The notes: generated from the letters alone by a model not told the origin. A stretch of 35,551 nt of DNA from Rectinema subterraneum (GCA_009768935.1 WESA01000032.1:1-35551), one strand, 5' to 3'. Counted from the first letter of the stretch, positions 8,735-17,171 are shown. Numbers and translations: made by a program.

Positions 8735-8758
8735 TAGTGTCCTCAACCTTGTGTAAAG
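8735..8758 (+). repeat. 24-bp near-copy of the insertion-sequence left end
   Basis: These 24 bases match the start of the insertion sequence at 34458-34481 at 22 of 24 positions, including 17 identical bases in a row (CTCAACCTTGTGTAAAG). Weaker similarity continues for about 14 bases beyond it. It lies between the tRNA terminator and the alcohol dehydrogenase start, and is best read as a relic end or a solo terminal repeat. Confidence 0.65.
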
Positions 8759-8770
8759 CAGTTTGAGTGC

Positions 8771-8805
8771 AAAAAAAATCGGCGGCCCTTGCGGACAGCC
8801 GATAT
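8771..8805 (-). terminator. Rho-independent terminator of tRNA-Ala
   Basis: Read on the minus strand just after the tRNA 3' end, ATCGGC pairs with GCCGAT around an inner GTCC/GGGC stem with a GCAA loop, followed by eight T residues. Confidence 0.9.
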
Positions 8806-8807
8806 TG

Positions 8808-8881
8808 TGGAGGTGAGGGGAATTGAACCCCTGACCTTATGAATGCCATTCATACGCTCTAGCCAACTGAGCTACACCCCC
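8808..8881 (-). tRNA. tRNA-Ala(GGC)
   Basis: Read on the minus strand this 74-nt sequence folds into a full cloverleaf: acceptor GGGGGTG with CACCTCC (one G-T pair), D arm GCTC/GAGC, anticodon stem TATGA/TCATA with loop ATGGCAT giving anticodon GGC, and T arm AGGGG-TTCAATT-CCCCT. The discriminator is A at 8808. The 3' CCA is not encoded; the bases that follow are CAATATC, so it must be added by a nucleotidyltransferase. It has its own promoter and terminator. Confidence 0.95.
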
Positions 8882-8894
8882 AAAATGCTTGGGC

Positions 8895-8924
8895 ATACTA
8901 GCGCGGAAGGGCCAAAAATGTCAA
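8895..8924 (-). promoter_or_regulatory. Promoter of tRNA-Ala
   Basis: On the minus strand a perfect TTGACA (8919-8924) is followed after 18 bp by TAGTAT (8895-8900), 13 nt before the mature tRNA 5' end. This implies a very short 5' leader. Confidence 0.8.
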
Positions 8925-8934
8925 GTTAAAAAAT

Positions 8935-8947
8935 GGGGTCTGACCCC
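8935..8947 (-). repeat. REP-like palindrome, copy 2 (intergenic, inverted to copy 3)
   Basis: GGGGTCTGACCCC, the reverse complement of copy 1, preceded by AAGTTAAAAAAT. Together with copy 3 it forms a large inverted repeat between the divergent tRNA promoter and the THUMP methyltransferase gene. Confidence 0.85.
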
Positions 8948-8969
8948 TAAAATTAAAAATTTAAGAAAA

Positions 8970-8982
8970 GGGGTCAGACCCC
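8970..8982 (+). repeat. REP-like palindrome, copy 3 (intergenic)
   Basis: GGGGTCAGACCCC flanked by AAAA and TTTTATTTTT. The hairpin plus T-run on the plus strand resembles a terminator, although no plus-strand gene ends just before it. Confidence 0.85.
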
Positions 8983-9030
8983 TTTTATTTTTCAGCTTTG
9001 CCATACATACTTTAACCTGTGGTAACAACA

Positions 9031-10452
9031 ATGCGTGCGATTGCGGTGTGCGCGATCGGGCTCGAAAAGGTGCTGGCCAGGGATCTGGCGCATCTTGGCT
9101 TCAGGGAAGTGGGGCGCAGCGCGGGCAGGGTAGTCTTCAATGTGTCAACGAACGCGCTGGCGGAAGACCTCACAAAGGCGAATATCGGCCTCAGGACCGC
9201 GGATCGTGTGTTGCTCGTAGTCGGTGAATTCAAAGCGTTCGATTTCGATGGCTTCTATCAGGGTATTTACTCTCTCCCTTGGGAGGCATTCTGTGCAAAG
9301 GATACACGGGTTCTGATAGAACGGGCTCGTGCGAATGGCTGCAAGCTCCATGCGCAAGCGACGCTTCAGTCCATGGCCCAGAAGGCGATTTATGCTGCGT
9401 TGATGGAGCATTTTCATGTGAGGAACATGCCGGAGACTGGCCGCATGCTTGAGGTGCGTATCTATGGCGACAATGACTGGTGGCAGATTGTCATCGATAC
9501 TTCGGGTGAGGCGCTTTCGAGACGAGGCTACCGACGCTTTACCCATGAGGCGCCGCTCAAGGAAACAATCGCCGCTTCGCTGTTGTTTCTTGCCGGATGG
9601 AGCCGTTCTCGCCCGTTGATAGACCCGTTCTGTGGTTCAGGCACAATTCCGATCGAGGCTGCGCTCTATGCGTGCAATGCAGCGCCGGGGTTGAAGCGCC
9701 GTTTTGCCTTCGAAGACTTCCCCGAGATGGATCAGAATAAAGTCGAAGATATGAGGCTCTTTTTTCGCCAGCAGGTCAGAAGGGACATCAGGACCGATAT
9801 TCGTGCCTCAGACCTCGATACGAAGGCGCTCGAGTTGGCGCGAAGGAATGCCACGCTTGCGGGAATCAGCGAATTCATCAAGTTTTTCAACGCCGATGCG
9901 AGGGAATTAGTGCCCCCAGAAGCAGCGATTCGGAGTGCAGAAGTTCGCGGCGATATGGCTCAATCTGGGATAGTTACAGCCGGGGCAGCCTCTCCCGGGG
10001 CTGCTTCCGGGCCGCCTGCGGGAACGCGCGGAATCATGCTCGCCAATCCCCCCTACGGCCAGCGCCTCGCAAGCCCTGACGAAGCTCGCGCGCTCTACAG
10101 AGAGCTGAGCCCTATGCTGAAGCGCTATCTCGATGCTGGCTGGGAATGCGGCTTTCTGTCCGCGGACAAAGAATTCGGCGAAGCGATAGGCGTTGAGCCG
10201 ACCTCGGTGCGAATGATTGTTTCAGGCCAGGAGACCATTTTTTTCAATTGGTTTTCCGCAGGCATCGCGGAGGCAGGCGGACACGCGCCGCGCTCATCGA
10301 ATGAGCATCGCCGGAGCCGCGCTCCGATTTCGCCGAATGAACATCGGTCCGGGCGCCCTTCTGGCTCGCCACAGGCTGACCCGCAGCGCCGCCCTTCTGG
10401 CTCGCCACAGGAAATTCGGCAAGGCCGCGCTCCGCGCTCGCCTTCTCAATAA
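9031..10452 (+). CDS. THUMP-domain class I methyltransferase (RlmL N-terminal/YpsC-like)
   Basis: The 473-residue protein begins like RlmL/YpsC enzymes (AVCAIGLEKVLARDL), has a THUMP RNA-binding region in the first 150 residues, a methyltransferase fold with FCGSGTIPIEAAL (SAM-binding) near residue 200, and LANPPYG, the NPPY motif of N2-guanine methyltransferases. It probably methylates a guanine in 23S rRNA. Homologues usually end soon after the domain (about 380 residues). This one adds about 60 residues of Arg/Ser/Pro/Gly repeats, and a Gly/Ala-rich insertion precedes NPPY. The start is uncertain: ATG 9031, or GTG 9019, which has CATACT 7 nt before it and could be a leaderless start. No ribosome-binding site is seen for either. 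Confidence 0.85.
   Translation: MRAIAVCAIGLEKVLARDLAHLGFREVGRSAGRVVFNVSTNALAEDLTKANIGLRTADRVLLVVGEFKAFDFDGFYQGIYSLPWEAFCAKDTRVLIERARANGCKLHAQATLQSMAQKAIYAALMEHFHVRNMPETGRMLEVRIYGDNDWWQIVIDTSGEALSRRGYRRFTHEAPLKETIAASLLFLAGWSRSRPLIDPFCGSGTIPIEAALYACNAAPGLKRRFAFEDFPEMDQNKVEDMRLFFRQQVRRDIRTDIRASDLDTKALELARRNATLAGISEFIKFFNADARELVPPEAAIRSAEVRGDMAQSGIVTAGAASPGAASGPPAGTRGIMLANPPYGQRLASPDEARALYRELSPMLKRYLDAGWECGFLSADKEFGEAIGVEPTSVRMIVSGQETIFFNWFSAGIAEAGGHAPRSSNEHRRSRAPISPNEHRSGRPSGSPQADPQRRPSGSPQEIRQGRAPRSPSQ
10354..10411 (+). repeat. 22-bp direct repeat in the C-terminal tail of the THUMP methyltransferase
   Basis: The same 22 bases occur at 10354-10375 and 10390-10411, a 36-bp (12-codon) period. 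Both copies encode RPSGSPQ. Related CGAATGA(G/A)CATCG words occur just upstream. The period keeps the reading frame. Confidence 0.8.
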
Positions 10453-10474
10453 AGATTTTTATATATTATAGAAT

Positions 10475-12073
10475 ATGAATATAGCAACAGATATGCCGTA
10501 TTGCCGGTTGGACGCGACTCGCTTTTCTCCACAGCCAGCCCTTTTTATTGTGTTCGGAGCATCGGGAGACCTTGCAAACCGCAAAATCTTCCCGGCGCTC
10601 TACGACCTCTATCTTGAAAAACAGCTTCCTGACGAGCTTTTGATGGTTGGAGCAGCTCGCCGCAATTACAGCACCAAGGAATTTCGCGAGATACTTCGCG
10701 CATCATGCCTTGCACACAGCCGCCACCAGGATGAGGCGCTTCATACCGACGCATGGCACGCCTTTTCGCAGAGAGTTTTCTATATACAGAATGATGTCGC
10801 GGACCCCCAGAGCTATGAGCCTATCCGCAGGCTTGTTGGGGAGCAGGATCGATCGGTGCTGGAAGGCCTGGCCCCGCATATCGCGATCCCGCACAACATT
10901 CTTTATTATCTCGCGGTAACGCCTGAGTTTTTCCCTGTCATTTCGGAGAATCTCGGCCGCATGGGCTGCGGGAGCAATGCTTCTGCACCGGGCTGGCGGC
11001 GACTTGTCGTCGAAAAGCCATATGGCAAGGATCAACGTTCCGCCGCGAGCCTGACCGAGGCGCTCCACAAGTGGTTCGAAGAACGCGACATTTATCGCAT
11101 CGACCACTATCTCGGCAAAGAAGCAGTGCAAAACCTTTTGCATTTCCGGTTTGCCAATACAATTTTCGAGCCAGTTTGGAACCGCAATTACATCGATCGC
11201 ATCGAAATCACGGTGGCTGAGCAGGAAGGCATCGGCACGCGCGGCGGCTACTATGATGGTTTCGGAGCGGCGCGCGATATGCTGCAGAATCACCTGACAC
11301 AGCTTCTCTGCTTGACCGTAATGGAGCCGCCGGCAACGCTTTCGCCCGAGCATATTCGCGATGAAAAAGTCAAAATTTTGCGTGCGATTCCTGACTACAG
11401 CCCCCAGGAAATTCTTGCGCGTGCGAGGCGAGGGCAATATGCCGTGGGTACCAATGCAAGGGGCGAGCCAGTGCCCGATTACCTGAATGAAGCGAAAGTC
11501 CGTCCCGATTCAACAACAGAGACATTTGCATCATTGACACTTTCGGTAGAGAACTGGCGGTTTTCGGGAGTTCCGATTACCCTCAGAACAGGCAAGGCGC
11601 TCGCTGAGAAATACTCTGAAATTGTCTTGTATTTTAAGCGCCCGCCATCGGCTTTGTTCGCAGCGCAGTGCGGAGATCTTCTTGCGCCAAACAGCCTCAC
11701 CGTCCGCATCCAGCCGGACGAAGGCATATGGCTTTCGTTCAATGCCAAGGTTCCAGGGGAGCCGGCCATTCGAGCAAACAGCCTGCGTTTCTCGTACAGG
11801 GAAGTCGCCGATTATTTTCCTGAAGCGTACGAGCGGCTTATTCTCGATGCGCTCTCCGGGGACTCAACCCTGTTCATCCGCGCGGACGAGTCCGAACTTG
11901 CCTGGCAGGTGATCGACAAACTCGAGGCGGCATGGGCATCTGCTGATCCGAAAGCAGCTCCAGAGTCAGGCGGGCTATTGAAGTACCAGGCTGGCATTTC
12001 CTTGCGCGACCTGATTGCGCAGGTTCGCGAGCCCGTTTTGCGCGAGCCTGTTTTAAGAGAAGGGCTTGTATGA
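10475..12073 (+). CDS. zwf: Glucose-6-phosphate 1-dehydrogenase
   Basis: The 532-residue protein catalyses the first step of the oxidative pentose phosphate pathway, making 6-phosphogluconolactone and NAD(P)H. The nucleotide-binding motif VFGASGDLANRK is at about 28-39, the substrate motif RIDHYLGKE at about 207-215, and the conserved NRNYIDRIEIT, EGIGTRGGYYD and AARDMLQNH blocks follow. It is slightly longer than the usual 480-500 residues, with a repeated tail, VREPVLREPVLREG. Its stop overlaps the pgl start (ATGA), so the two are translated together. No ribosome-binding site precedes the ATG; TATATT at 10462-10467 ends 7 nt before it, which would suit a leaderless transcript. Confidence 0.97.
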   Translation: MNIATDMPYCRLDATRFSPQPALFIVFGASGDLANRKIFPALYDLYLEKQLPDELLMVGAARRNYSTKEFREILRASCLAHSRHQDEALHTDAWHAFSQRVFYIQNDVADPQSYEPIRRLVGEQDRSVLEGLAPHIAIPHNILYYLAVTPEFFPVISENLGRMGCGSNASAPGWRRLVVEKPYGKDQRSAASLTEALHKWFEERDIYRIDHYLGKEAVQNLLHFRFANTIFEPVWNRNYIDRIEITVAEQEGIGTRGGYYDGFGAARDMLQNHLTQLLCLTVMEPPATLSPEHIRDEKVKILRAIPDYSPQEILARARRGQYAVGTNARGEPVPDYLNEAKVRPDSTTETFASLTLSVENWRFSGVPITLRTGKALAEKYSEIVLYFKRPPSALFAAQCGDLLAPNSLTVRIQPDEGIWLSFNAKVPGEPAIRANSLRFSYREVADYFPEAYERLILDALSGDSTLFIRADESELAWQVIDKLEAAWASADPKAAPESGGLLKYQAGISLRDLIAQVREPVLREPVLREGLV

Positions 12074-12813
12074 TTCTTCATGTGTATACTTCGGATGATG
12101 TTTGGTTGAGAGCAGCGAGCGAGTTCATTTTCTCCGGGCTGAGCGAAGCCCGCGAGGTTCGCAATGCCCGCGAGGCACCACAGCGTTCGCTGCACCTTTG
12201 TCTGGCTGGGGGTGCGACGCCTAAGCCGATATACGAAGCCCTGGCCCGCGATCCGCAATGTGCCGAAATTGCGAATGCTCGGAGCATTCATCTTTGGGTT
12301 GGGGATGAGCGCGAGGCTGAACCCGGAAGCGGCTTTCGGAACTCAGAGATGATTGCTGCAGCATTCAAATACAGCCCGACCGCTTTCGTCCTGCACCAAT
12401 GGCCGCCCGGCCGGCGCGCACTAGCAGCGCGCACATATGAGGAGGAGCTTTCCACCTTTGCAAGCGAGCGAGTTCGCGCCAATCAACCCATATTCGACCT
12501 TACCATTCTCGGCATGGGCGAAGATGGCCATACTGCCGGGCTCTTTTCTCTCGATGATTTCCAGAGCCCTGCTGATTCTCTGAAGCGCGCCACTATTTTG
12601 CCGAACAGTCTGGTCATGCTCACGGAAGCTCCTCAGGAACCAAAATCGCGCATGACGCTGGCGCCCGAAATACTGCGCTCCTCGAGGCGGATTCTCGTTC
12701 TGATGCAAGGCCTGACAAAAGTACGGGTTTTGATTGCCAATCTTGTCGGCGAAAGGGAAGATCCAATCAAGCATTTTTTGAATGAGACATGCGAGGTAAT
12801 TGCACGAATATGA
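12070..12813 (+). CDS. pgl: 6-phosphogluconolactonase
   Basis: The 247-residue protein hydrolyses 6-phosphogluconolactone, the product of the preceding enzyme. Family marks are LCLAGGATPKPIYEAL near residue 40, SIHLWVGDER (a phosphate/sugar-binding block), and LGMGEDGHTAGLF with the catalytic histidine. It overlaps zwf by 4 bp at its start and the GH16 gene by 4 bp at its end, so all three are probably one operon. Confidence 0.95.
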   Translation: MILHVYTSDDVWLRAASEFIFSGLSEAREVRNAREAPQRSLHLCLAGGATPKPIYEALARDPQCAEIANARSIHLWVGDEREAEPGSGFRNSEMIAAAFKYSPTAFVLHQWPPGRRALAARTYEEELSTFASERVRANQPIFDLTILGMGEDGHTAGLFSLDDFQSPADSLKRATILPNSLVMLTEAPQEPKSRMTLAPEILRSSRRILVLMQGLTKVRVLIANLVGEREDPIKHFLNETCEVIARI

Positions 12814-13637
12814 CATACGCTGCGTGTTTTCTTCTGGGTGCAGCTCCTGCGGGCGCTGACGCAAAAGCTTCGCGAACCACATCGGGAAGGGGTTGCTGGC
12901 GCTCTCTGGCTTTGATATTTTTCATCATTGCAGCCAGATCCGGTCTTTTTGCCCAAACCCTGCAAAGACTCAGTTTTTCCGGCTTTGAATGGTATGTGCG
13001 CCAGACCACTGAGCCAGAAGGCCCGATGAATAACCTTTTTGGCGGCACCGGTACAAGCGTCGATGTGCTTCCGGATGGAGCTTTGCGCCTTTCAATTACG
13101 TATCGTGAAGGCGACTGGTATGCTGCAGAGGTATGGACGACCAAATCCCTCGGCTACGGAACCTACACATTTCGCATCCGTACGCCGCTCGCCCAGCTGC
13201 ATCCCGATCTGATTTTTGGGGCATTTACCTACAGCCGAGCGCTTGGGTATTTTCATCGCGAGATCGACATCGAGTTTTCGGCATGGGGCAAGAAAGTGTC
13301 GGATCTGCGGGGGCAATACGTCATTCAGCCTTTCGACAAGCAGGGCAACATGCACTCATTCCCGGCCAAGCCGTACGCTGGTCCGTCTTCCCAGCAATTT
13401 ACATGGCTGCCCGATCGCATCGAGTTTGCTTCCTGGCTTGGATATGGAGAAAAGCCCCCGGCTGGCGATCCACGGCTCATCGATGCGTGGACCTTCAACG
13501 ATGCAAAAAGCATTCCGAAGCCAAGCGCTGCCATCCACATGAACCTCTATTTATTTGATGGCCGCCCGCCAGGCAAGAAGGACGGCCTCCAACTTGTGAT
13601 CATCGATGGCTTCGAATTCAAGGCCGCGCCGAAATGA
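12810..13637 (+). CDS. Exported glycoside hydrolase family 16-like protein
   Basis: The 275-residue protein contains the GH16 catalytic signature EIDIEF (Glu151 nucleophile, Asp153, Glu155 acid/base) in a beta-rich sequence with FEWYVR, LRLSITYREGDWYAAEVWT and GTYTFRIR strands. GH16 enzymes cut beta-1,3 or mixed beta-glucans and related polymers. A hydrophobic segment ending GLFAQ (about 31-48) is a signal peptide, but 30 residues precede it. No better in-frame start exists, and the ATG at 12810 overlaps the pgl stop (ATGA), which supports it. An earlier ATG at 12789 lies inside pgl. The downstream 75 bp repeat GCCGCGCCG-like words and hold no terminator. Substrate unknown. Confidence 0.75.
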   Translation: MTYAACFLLGAAPAGADAKASRTTSGRGCWRSLALIFFIIAARSGLFAQTLQRLSFSGFEWYVRQTTEPEGPMNNLFGGTGTSVDVLPDGALRLSITYREGDWYAAEVWTTKSLGYGTYTFRIRTPLAQLHPDLIFGAFTYSRALGYFHREIDIEFSAWGKKVSDLRGQYVIQPFDKQGNMHSFPAKPYAGPSSQQFTWLPDRIEFASWLGYGEKPPAGDPRLIDAWTFNDAKSIPKPSAAIHMNLYLFDGRPPGKKDGLQLVIIDGFEFKAAPK

Positions 13638-13712
13638 GCCGCGCCGCAACAAGTTGCGCAAGAATTAGCCGCGCTGCTATCGTGCGCTGCGCCCGCCCAA
13701 GCCGACAAAAAC

Positions 13713-14417
13713 TTACGCCTCGGCAATCAGCAGCGTCCTGGGGTCGAGGAGCAGGTTCATATCGCTCGGATTGCGCCGCTCGTGGTCTTTGACGACGCGC
13801 AGATGAATGAAGTCTTTCTTCGGCTCGAGCACCACAATGACCGAAATCAAAGGCTCAATCTCCCGCAGCACAACAGGAATGCCCTGCGGATCGAGCACAG
13901 GTTCGGCTTCCGCGAGCGTGCAGGTATACCACGCTTCGAGCTGCATTTCAGCCAGAAAGGCTTTGACCTTTTCGAACCGCTCGGCGGTAGCGCGTGTAAA
14001 GTCGAAACCATCGACGATGATGGTTTTTGCATTGAATCCGCCCTCGTTGATGAGCGCTTTGATGGTTCGCGTAATCTGGTCGACGCTGACGCCTTCTTGA
14101 GTGAAATTCATGATCATGCGGTTGCGGACAAGCTGTTCTTTTATATCATCGATATTTTCAAGATTTTTGCGCCGGGCAATTTCGCTAAAAATATTTTCAT
14201 ACCAAGAAATGATATAGCTCGTATGCGCATTGAAGGAAACATGGATGACCTTCTCGCCCTGCATGAGCTTATCCAGCGCAATCTGAACCAGCACGGAAGT
14301 CTTGCCGATGCCTTTTTTGCTCGCAAGCACTCCGATATCTCCCGCATGCAGACCGCCTTCGATCGAATTTTCGAATATCCGCACCGGGCTTTTCCGAATA
14401 AATTCTTCTTTCAGCAT
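13713..14417 (-). CDS. P-loop ATPase of RecA/KaiC type, function unknown
   Basis: The 234-residue protein has a Walker A motif ASKKGIGKTS (32-41), a Walker B-like strand KTIIVDGFDF (131-140), and the sequence VIHVSFNAHTSYIISWYENIF after helix 1, all consistent with a compact RecA/KaiC/DnaB-like ATPase. The opening line (IRKSPVRIFENSIEGGLHAGDIGVL) is like KaiC-type modules that begin with 'gGlp.G.i.ll'. There is no DNA-binding or second domain. The start has AAGGAG 6 nt upstream. It lies 64 bp downstream of EF-G on the same strand, so they may be cotranscribed. I do not recognise a characterised family, and no function is proposed. Confidence 0.65.
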   Translation of the reverse strand: MLKEEFIRKSPVRIFENSIEGGLHAGDIGVLASKKGIGKTSVLVQIALDKLMQGEKVIHVSFNAHTSYIISWYENIFSEIARRKNLENIDDIKEQLVRNRMIMNFTQEGVSVDQITRTIKALINEGGFNAKTIIVDGFDFTRATAERFEKVKAFLAEMQLEAWYTCTLAEAEPVLDPQGIPVVLREIEPLISVIVVLEPKKDFIHLRVVKDHERRNPSDMNLLLDPRTLLIAEA

Positions 14418-14481
14418 GTGCGCTCCTTATAAACAATTATAACCCAGTTTTGCTGGGCTCGCGATTGATTTCTGCGCGAAT

Positions 14482-16569
14482 TCACTTCTGGTCCTTCTTG
14501 CGTTTTTCCAGGTAGTCCTTGCGCAGCTGTTCGCTGATGGATGTCGGAACCTTGGCATATTTTTCGAATTCCATGGAGAATTCCGCCTTGCCTTGGGTAA
14601 GCGAGCGAAGGACGGTGGAATAGCCGAACATCTCCGAGAGCGGTACTTCAGCCTCGACGCGTGAGAATGTACCGTCTTCGGTATTGGCCATGATGATACC
14701 GCGGCGCTGATTGAGCGATGCGAAGACATTGCCCTGGAATTCGTTGGGCGTCTCGACCGCGACTTTCATGATCGGCTCCAGAATCGCCGGTTTTGCCTTT
14801 TCGTACGCTTCCCTGAACGCGCCTATGGCGGCAAGCTGGAATGCGATATCCGAAGAGTCGACAGGATGGCTCTGACCGTCGTTGATAACGACCCGCACGT
14901 TCGTCACAGGAAAGCCGATGAGCGTTCCCTTTTCCATGGCTGCGCGGAAACCTTTGTCGCACGACGGGATGAACTCGGCAGGGATAGCGCCGCCCTTGAT
15001 CATATCGACGAATTCGTAGTGCTCGTCTTTCAAAGGTTCGATATAGCCCGCAACCCGCCCATACTGGCCTGAGCCGCCGGTCTGTTTCTTGTGGGTGTAG
15101 TTGAAATCGGCGCGCTGGGTGATGGTTTCGCGGTAGGCAACCTGCGGCATGCCGGTGGTGACTTCACACTTGTATTCGCGGCGCATGCGCTCGATGTAGA
15201 CTTCGAGGTGAAGTTCGCCCATGCCCTGGATAATGGTCTGGTTGGACTCGGGATCGACATAGGTGCGGAACGTCGGGTCTTCCTTGGTGAAGCGGTTGAG
15301 CGCCTTGCTCATTTGATCTGAGCTCTTGGTATCTTTCGGGTTGATTGCGAGCGAGATGACTGGTTCGGGGACAAACATGCTCGTCATTGCATAATTGAGA
15401 TCGGGGTGGCAGAACGTATCGCCCGAGGCGCATTCGATGCCGAAAAGCGCGACAATGTCACCGCAACTGCCTTCGTTGATGTCTTCCATGGATGAAGCGT
15501 GCATGCGCACAAGGCGGCCGACTTTGAATTTCCTGCGGGCGCGGGTGTTGTAGAGCTCGTCGCCCTTGCGGATCATGCCCTGGTAGATGCGCACGTACGT
15601 GAGCTGGCCATACTGACCATCTTCGAGTTTGAAGGCAAGAGCGACTGTTTTTGCCTTGTCGTCAGCCTTGAGTTCGACCTCTGCCTCATTGTTTGAAAGG
15701 TCGAGCGCAACATTGTGCCGTTCGGAAGGATTGGGCAGGAAGTCGACGACGCCGTCGAGCAACAGCTGCACGCCTTTGTTCTTGTATGCTGAGCCTACAA
15801 AAACCGGCACAAATTTCTCTTCGATGGTGCCTTTGCGGATGGCTGCAAGCAAAAGGTCTTTGGTTACTTCGCCCTCCAGGTACGCTTCGGCAAGCTCGTC
15901 GGAGAACATCGAAGCTGCTTCGAGCAGTTCTTCGCGGTAGCGCTCGGCATCTTTGACAAGATGGGCGGGAATTTCGGCGAAACGGAGCTCTTCTCCATTG
16001 GGGCCATCGAAGTAGACTGCCCTCATGTCGATGAGGTCGATGACGCCCTCGAATTTGTCCTCGAGACCAATGGGAATGGTCACGAAAGCCGGATTGAGGC
16101 CGAGTTTTTCACCAAGCTGGCTTTTTACCTTGAATGGATTAGCGCCGGTTCGGTCACATTTGTTGATGAAGGCGAGGCGGGGCACATGGTAGCGCTTGAG
16201 CTGACGGTCGACTGTGATCGACTGGGACTGAACGCCCGCCACTGAGCACAGCACGAGAATCGCGCCATCGAGCACTCGCAGCGAACGCTCGACCTCGATT
16301 GTGAAATCGACGTGTCCCGGGGTATCGATGAGGTTGATTGCATAATCTTTCCACTGGACATTGGTTGCCGCAGACTGAATGGTGATGCCGCGCTCGCGCT
16401 CGAGGTCCATAGAATCCATTGTCGCGCCTGCGCCATCTTTGCCCTTTACTTCATGAATTGCATGTATTTTTCGGCAATAGAAAAGAATGCGCTCGGAGAG
16501 CGTTGTCTTTCCCGAGTCGATATGCGCGGAAATGCCGATATTCCGCATCATCTGAATGTCAAATGCCAT
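14482..16569 (-). CDS. fusA: Translation elongation factor G, EF-G1 (spirochaete/mitochondrial type)
   Basis: The 695-residue GTPase drives tRNA-mRNA translocation on the ribosome. G1 is AHIDSGKTT (15-23), with Ser replacing the usual Ala. The switch I region reads [30 protein letters not shown] is G3, and NKCDRTGA is G4. The [19 protein letters not shown] wording matches mitochondrial EF-G1 and the spirochaete/planctomycete subfamily called spdEFG1, in which translocation and ribosome recycling are divided between two paralogues. A second EF-G elsewhere in the genome is therefore expected. AGAGGT lies about 10 nt before the start. Confidence 0.95.
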   Translation of the reverse strand: MAFDIQMMRNIGISAHIDSGKTTLSERILFYCRKIHAIHEVKGKDGAGATMDSMDLERERGITIQSAATNVQWKDYAINLIDTPGHVDFTIEVERSLRVLDGAILVLCSVAGVQSQSITVDRQLKRYHVPRLAFINKCDRTGANPFKVKSQLGEKLGLNPAFVTIPIGLEDKFEGVIDLIDMRAVYFDGPNGEELRFAEIPAHLVKDAERYREELLEAASMFSDELAEAYLEGEVTKDLLLAAIRKGTIEEKFVPVFVGSAYKNKGVQLLLDGVVDFLPNPSERHNVALDLSNNEAEVELKADDKAKTVALAFKLEDGQYGQLTYVRIYQGMIRKGDELYNTRARRKFKVGRLVRMHASSMEDINEGSCGDIVALFGIECASGDTFCHPDLNYAMTSMFVPEPVISLAINPKDTKSSDQMSKALNRFTKEDPTFRTYVDPESNQTIIQGMGELHLEVYIERMRREYKCEVTTGMPQVAYRETITQRADFNYTHKKQTGGSGQYGRVAGYIEPLKDEHYEFVDMIKGGAIPAEFIPSCDKGFRAAMEKGTLIGFPVTNVRVVINDGQSHPVDSSDIAFQLAAIGAFREAYEKAKPAILEPIMKVAVETPNEFQGNVFASLNQRRGIIMANTEDGTFSRVEAEVPLSEMFGYSTVLRSLTQGKAEFSMEFEKYAKVPTSISEQLRKDYLEKRKKDQK

Positions 16570-16604
16570 TGTGCTGAGTACCTCTTGCAGAGCAATATGA
16601 TAAA

Positions 16605-16626
16605 GACACCCCTATCAGGGGGTGTC
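16605..16626. repeat. Hairpin between osmC and fusA
   Basis: GACACCCC and GGGGTGTC pair perfectly around five bases, with ATATGA/TCATAT-like flanks. On the minus strand it is followed only by TTTATC, so it is either a weak terminator for osmC or a 5' structure of the EF-G mRNA. Confidence 0.6.
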
Positions 16627-16754
16627 ATATTCGCGGCAGCAGGACTGAACTGTGTGAAAATAGTTGAAAATAGCGCAAAATATCACAGATGCAGGAAAAT
16701 AAGCTACCTTTTCGCAAGTATAGCAAAAAAGCGCATTCTGAGCAAGATGCCGGC

Positions 16755-17171
16755 TCAGATATATTCGATTTCCCATGCCAGATCTGCGGCTTTGCGAAGA
16801 GTTGCGCTGACGCCGCAATACTTGTTTTGCGAAAGTTCGACAGCCTTCTGCACATTATCGGGATTGAGCCCGTCGCTCTTCTTGAACTGGTAGATTACCT
16901 TGAAGCTGGTGAATTTCTTTGGGTGCTCTTCGGTGAGGTCGCCGCTCACCTTGAGATTGAACCAGCTCACCGGTTCGCGCATTTTCTTGAGGATAGAAAT
17001 GACATCCATTGCCGTGCAGCCAGCGAGCGAGACGAGCAAAAGGCCTTTGGGTTGGGGGCCGCGGTTTGTGCCGCCTACCGAGTCGTCTGCATCGATTACT
17101 AGAGTGTGGCCGTCAAGTTCGCTCTGAAAAGCCATTCCATCGAGCCAGTTCATCTGGATTTCTTTTGTCAT
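16755..17171 (-). CDS. OsmC/YhfA-family peroxiredoxin-like protein
   Basis: The 138-residue protein has the two conserved OsmC cysteines, Cys52 in LAGCTAMDV and Cys119 in NKYCGVSATL, and the family opening with GGTNRGPQPKGLLL. OsmC/Ohr proteins reduce organic hydroperoxides in the cytoplasm. The short length and NKYCGVS motif fit the YhfA-like subgroup, whose function is less clear. The start at 17171 is supported by GGAGG 6 nt upstream. Confidence 0.88.
   Translation of the reverse strand: MTKEIQMNWLDGMAFQSELDGHTLVIDADDSVGGTNRGPQPKGLLLVSLAGCTAMDVISILKKMREPVSWFNLKVSGDLTEEHPKKFTSFKVIYQFKKSDGLNPDNVQKAVELSQNKYCGVSATLRKAADLAWEIEYI

Noticed and set aside
8682..8849. Upstream extension of the alcohol dehydrogenase reading frame
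   Set aside because: It runs through the terminator and into the tRNA gene, while a near-perfect ribosome-binding site marks 8681.
10354..10411. Possible CRISPR repeats
   Set aside because: Only two copies with a 14-bp gap, inside a coding frame, and no cas genes.
10703..11437. A 244-codon open frame antisense to zwf
   Set aside because: It is covered by the unmistakable G6PDH sequence on the other strand and has no recognisable domain.
13638..13712. Terminator between the GH16 gene and the ATPase
   Set aside because: The spacer has GCCGCGC repeats and a TTGCGCAA palindrome-like word but no stem followed by T residues.
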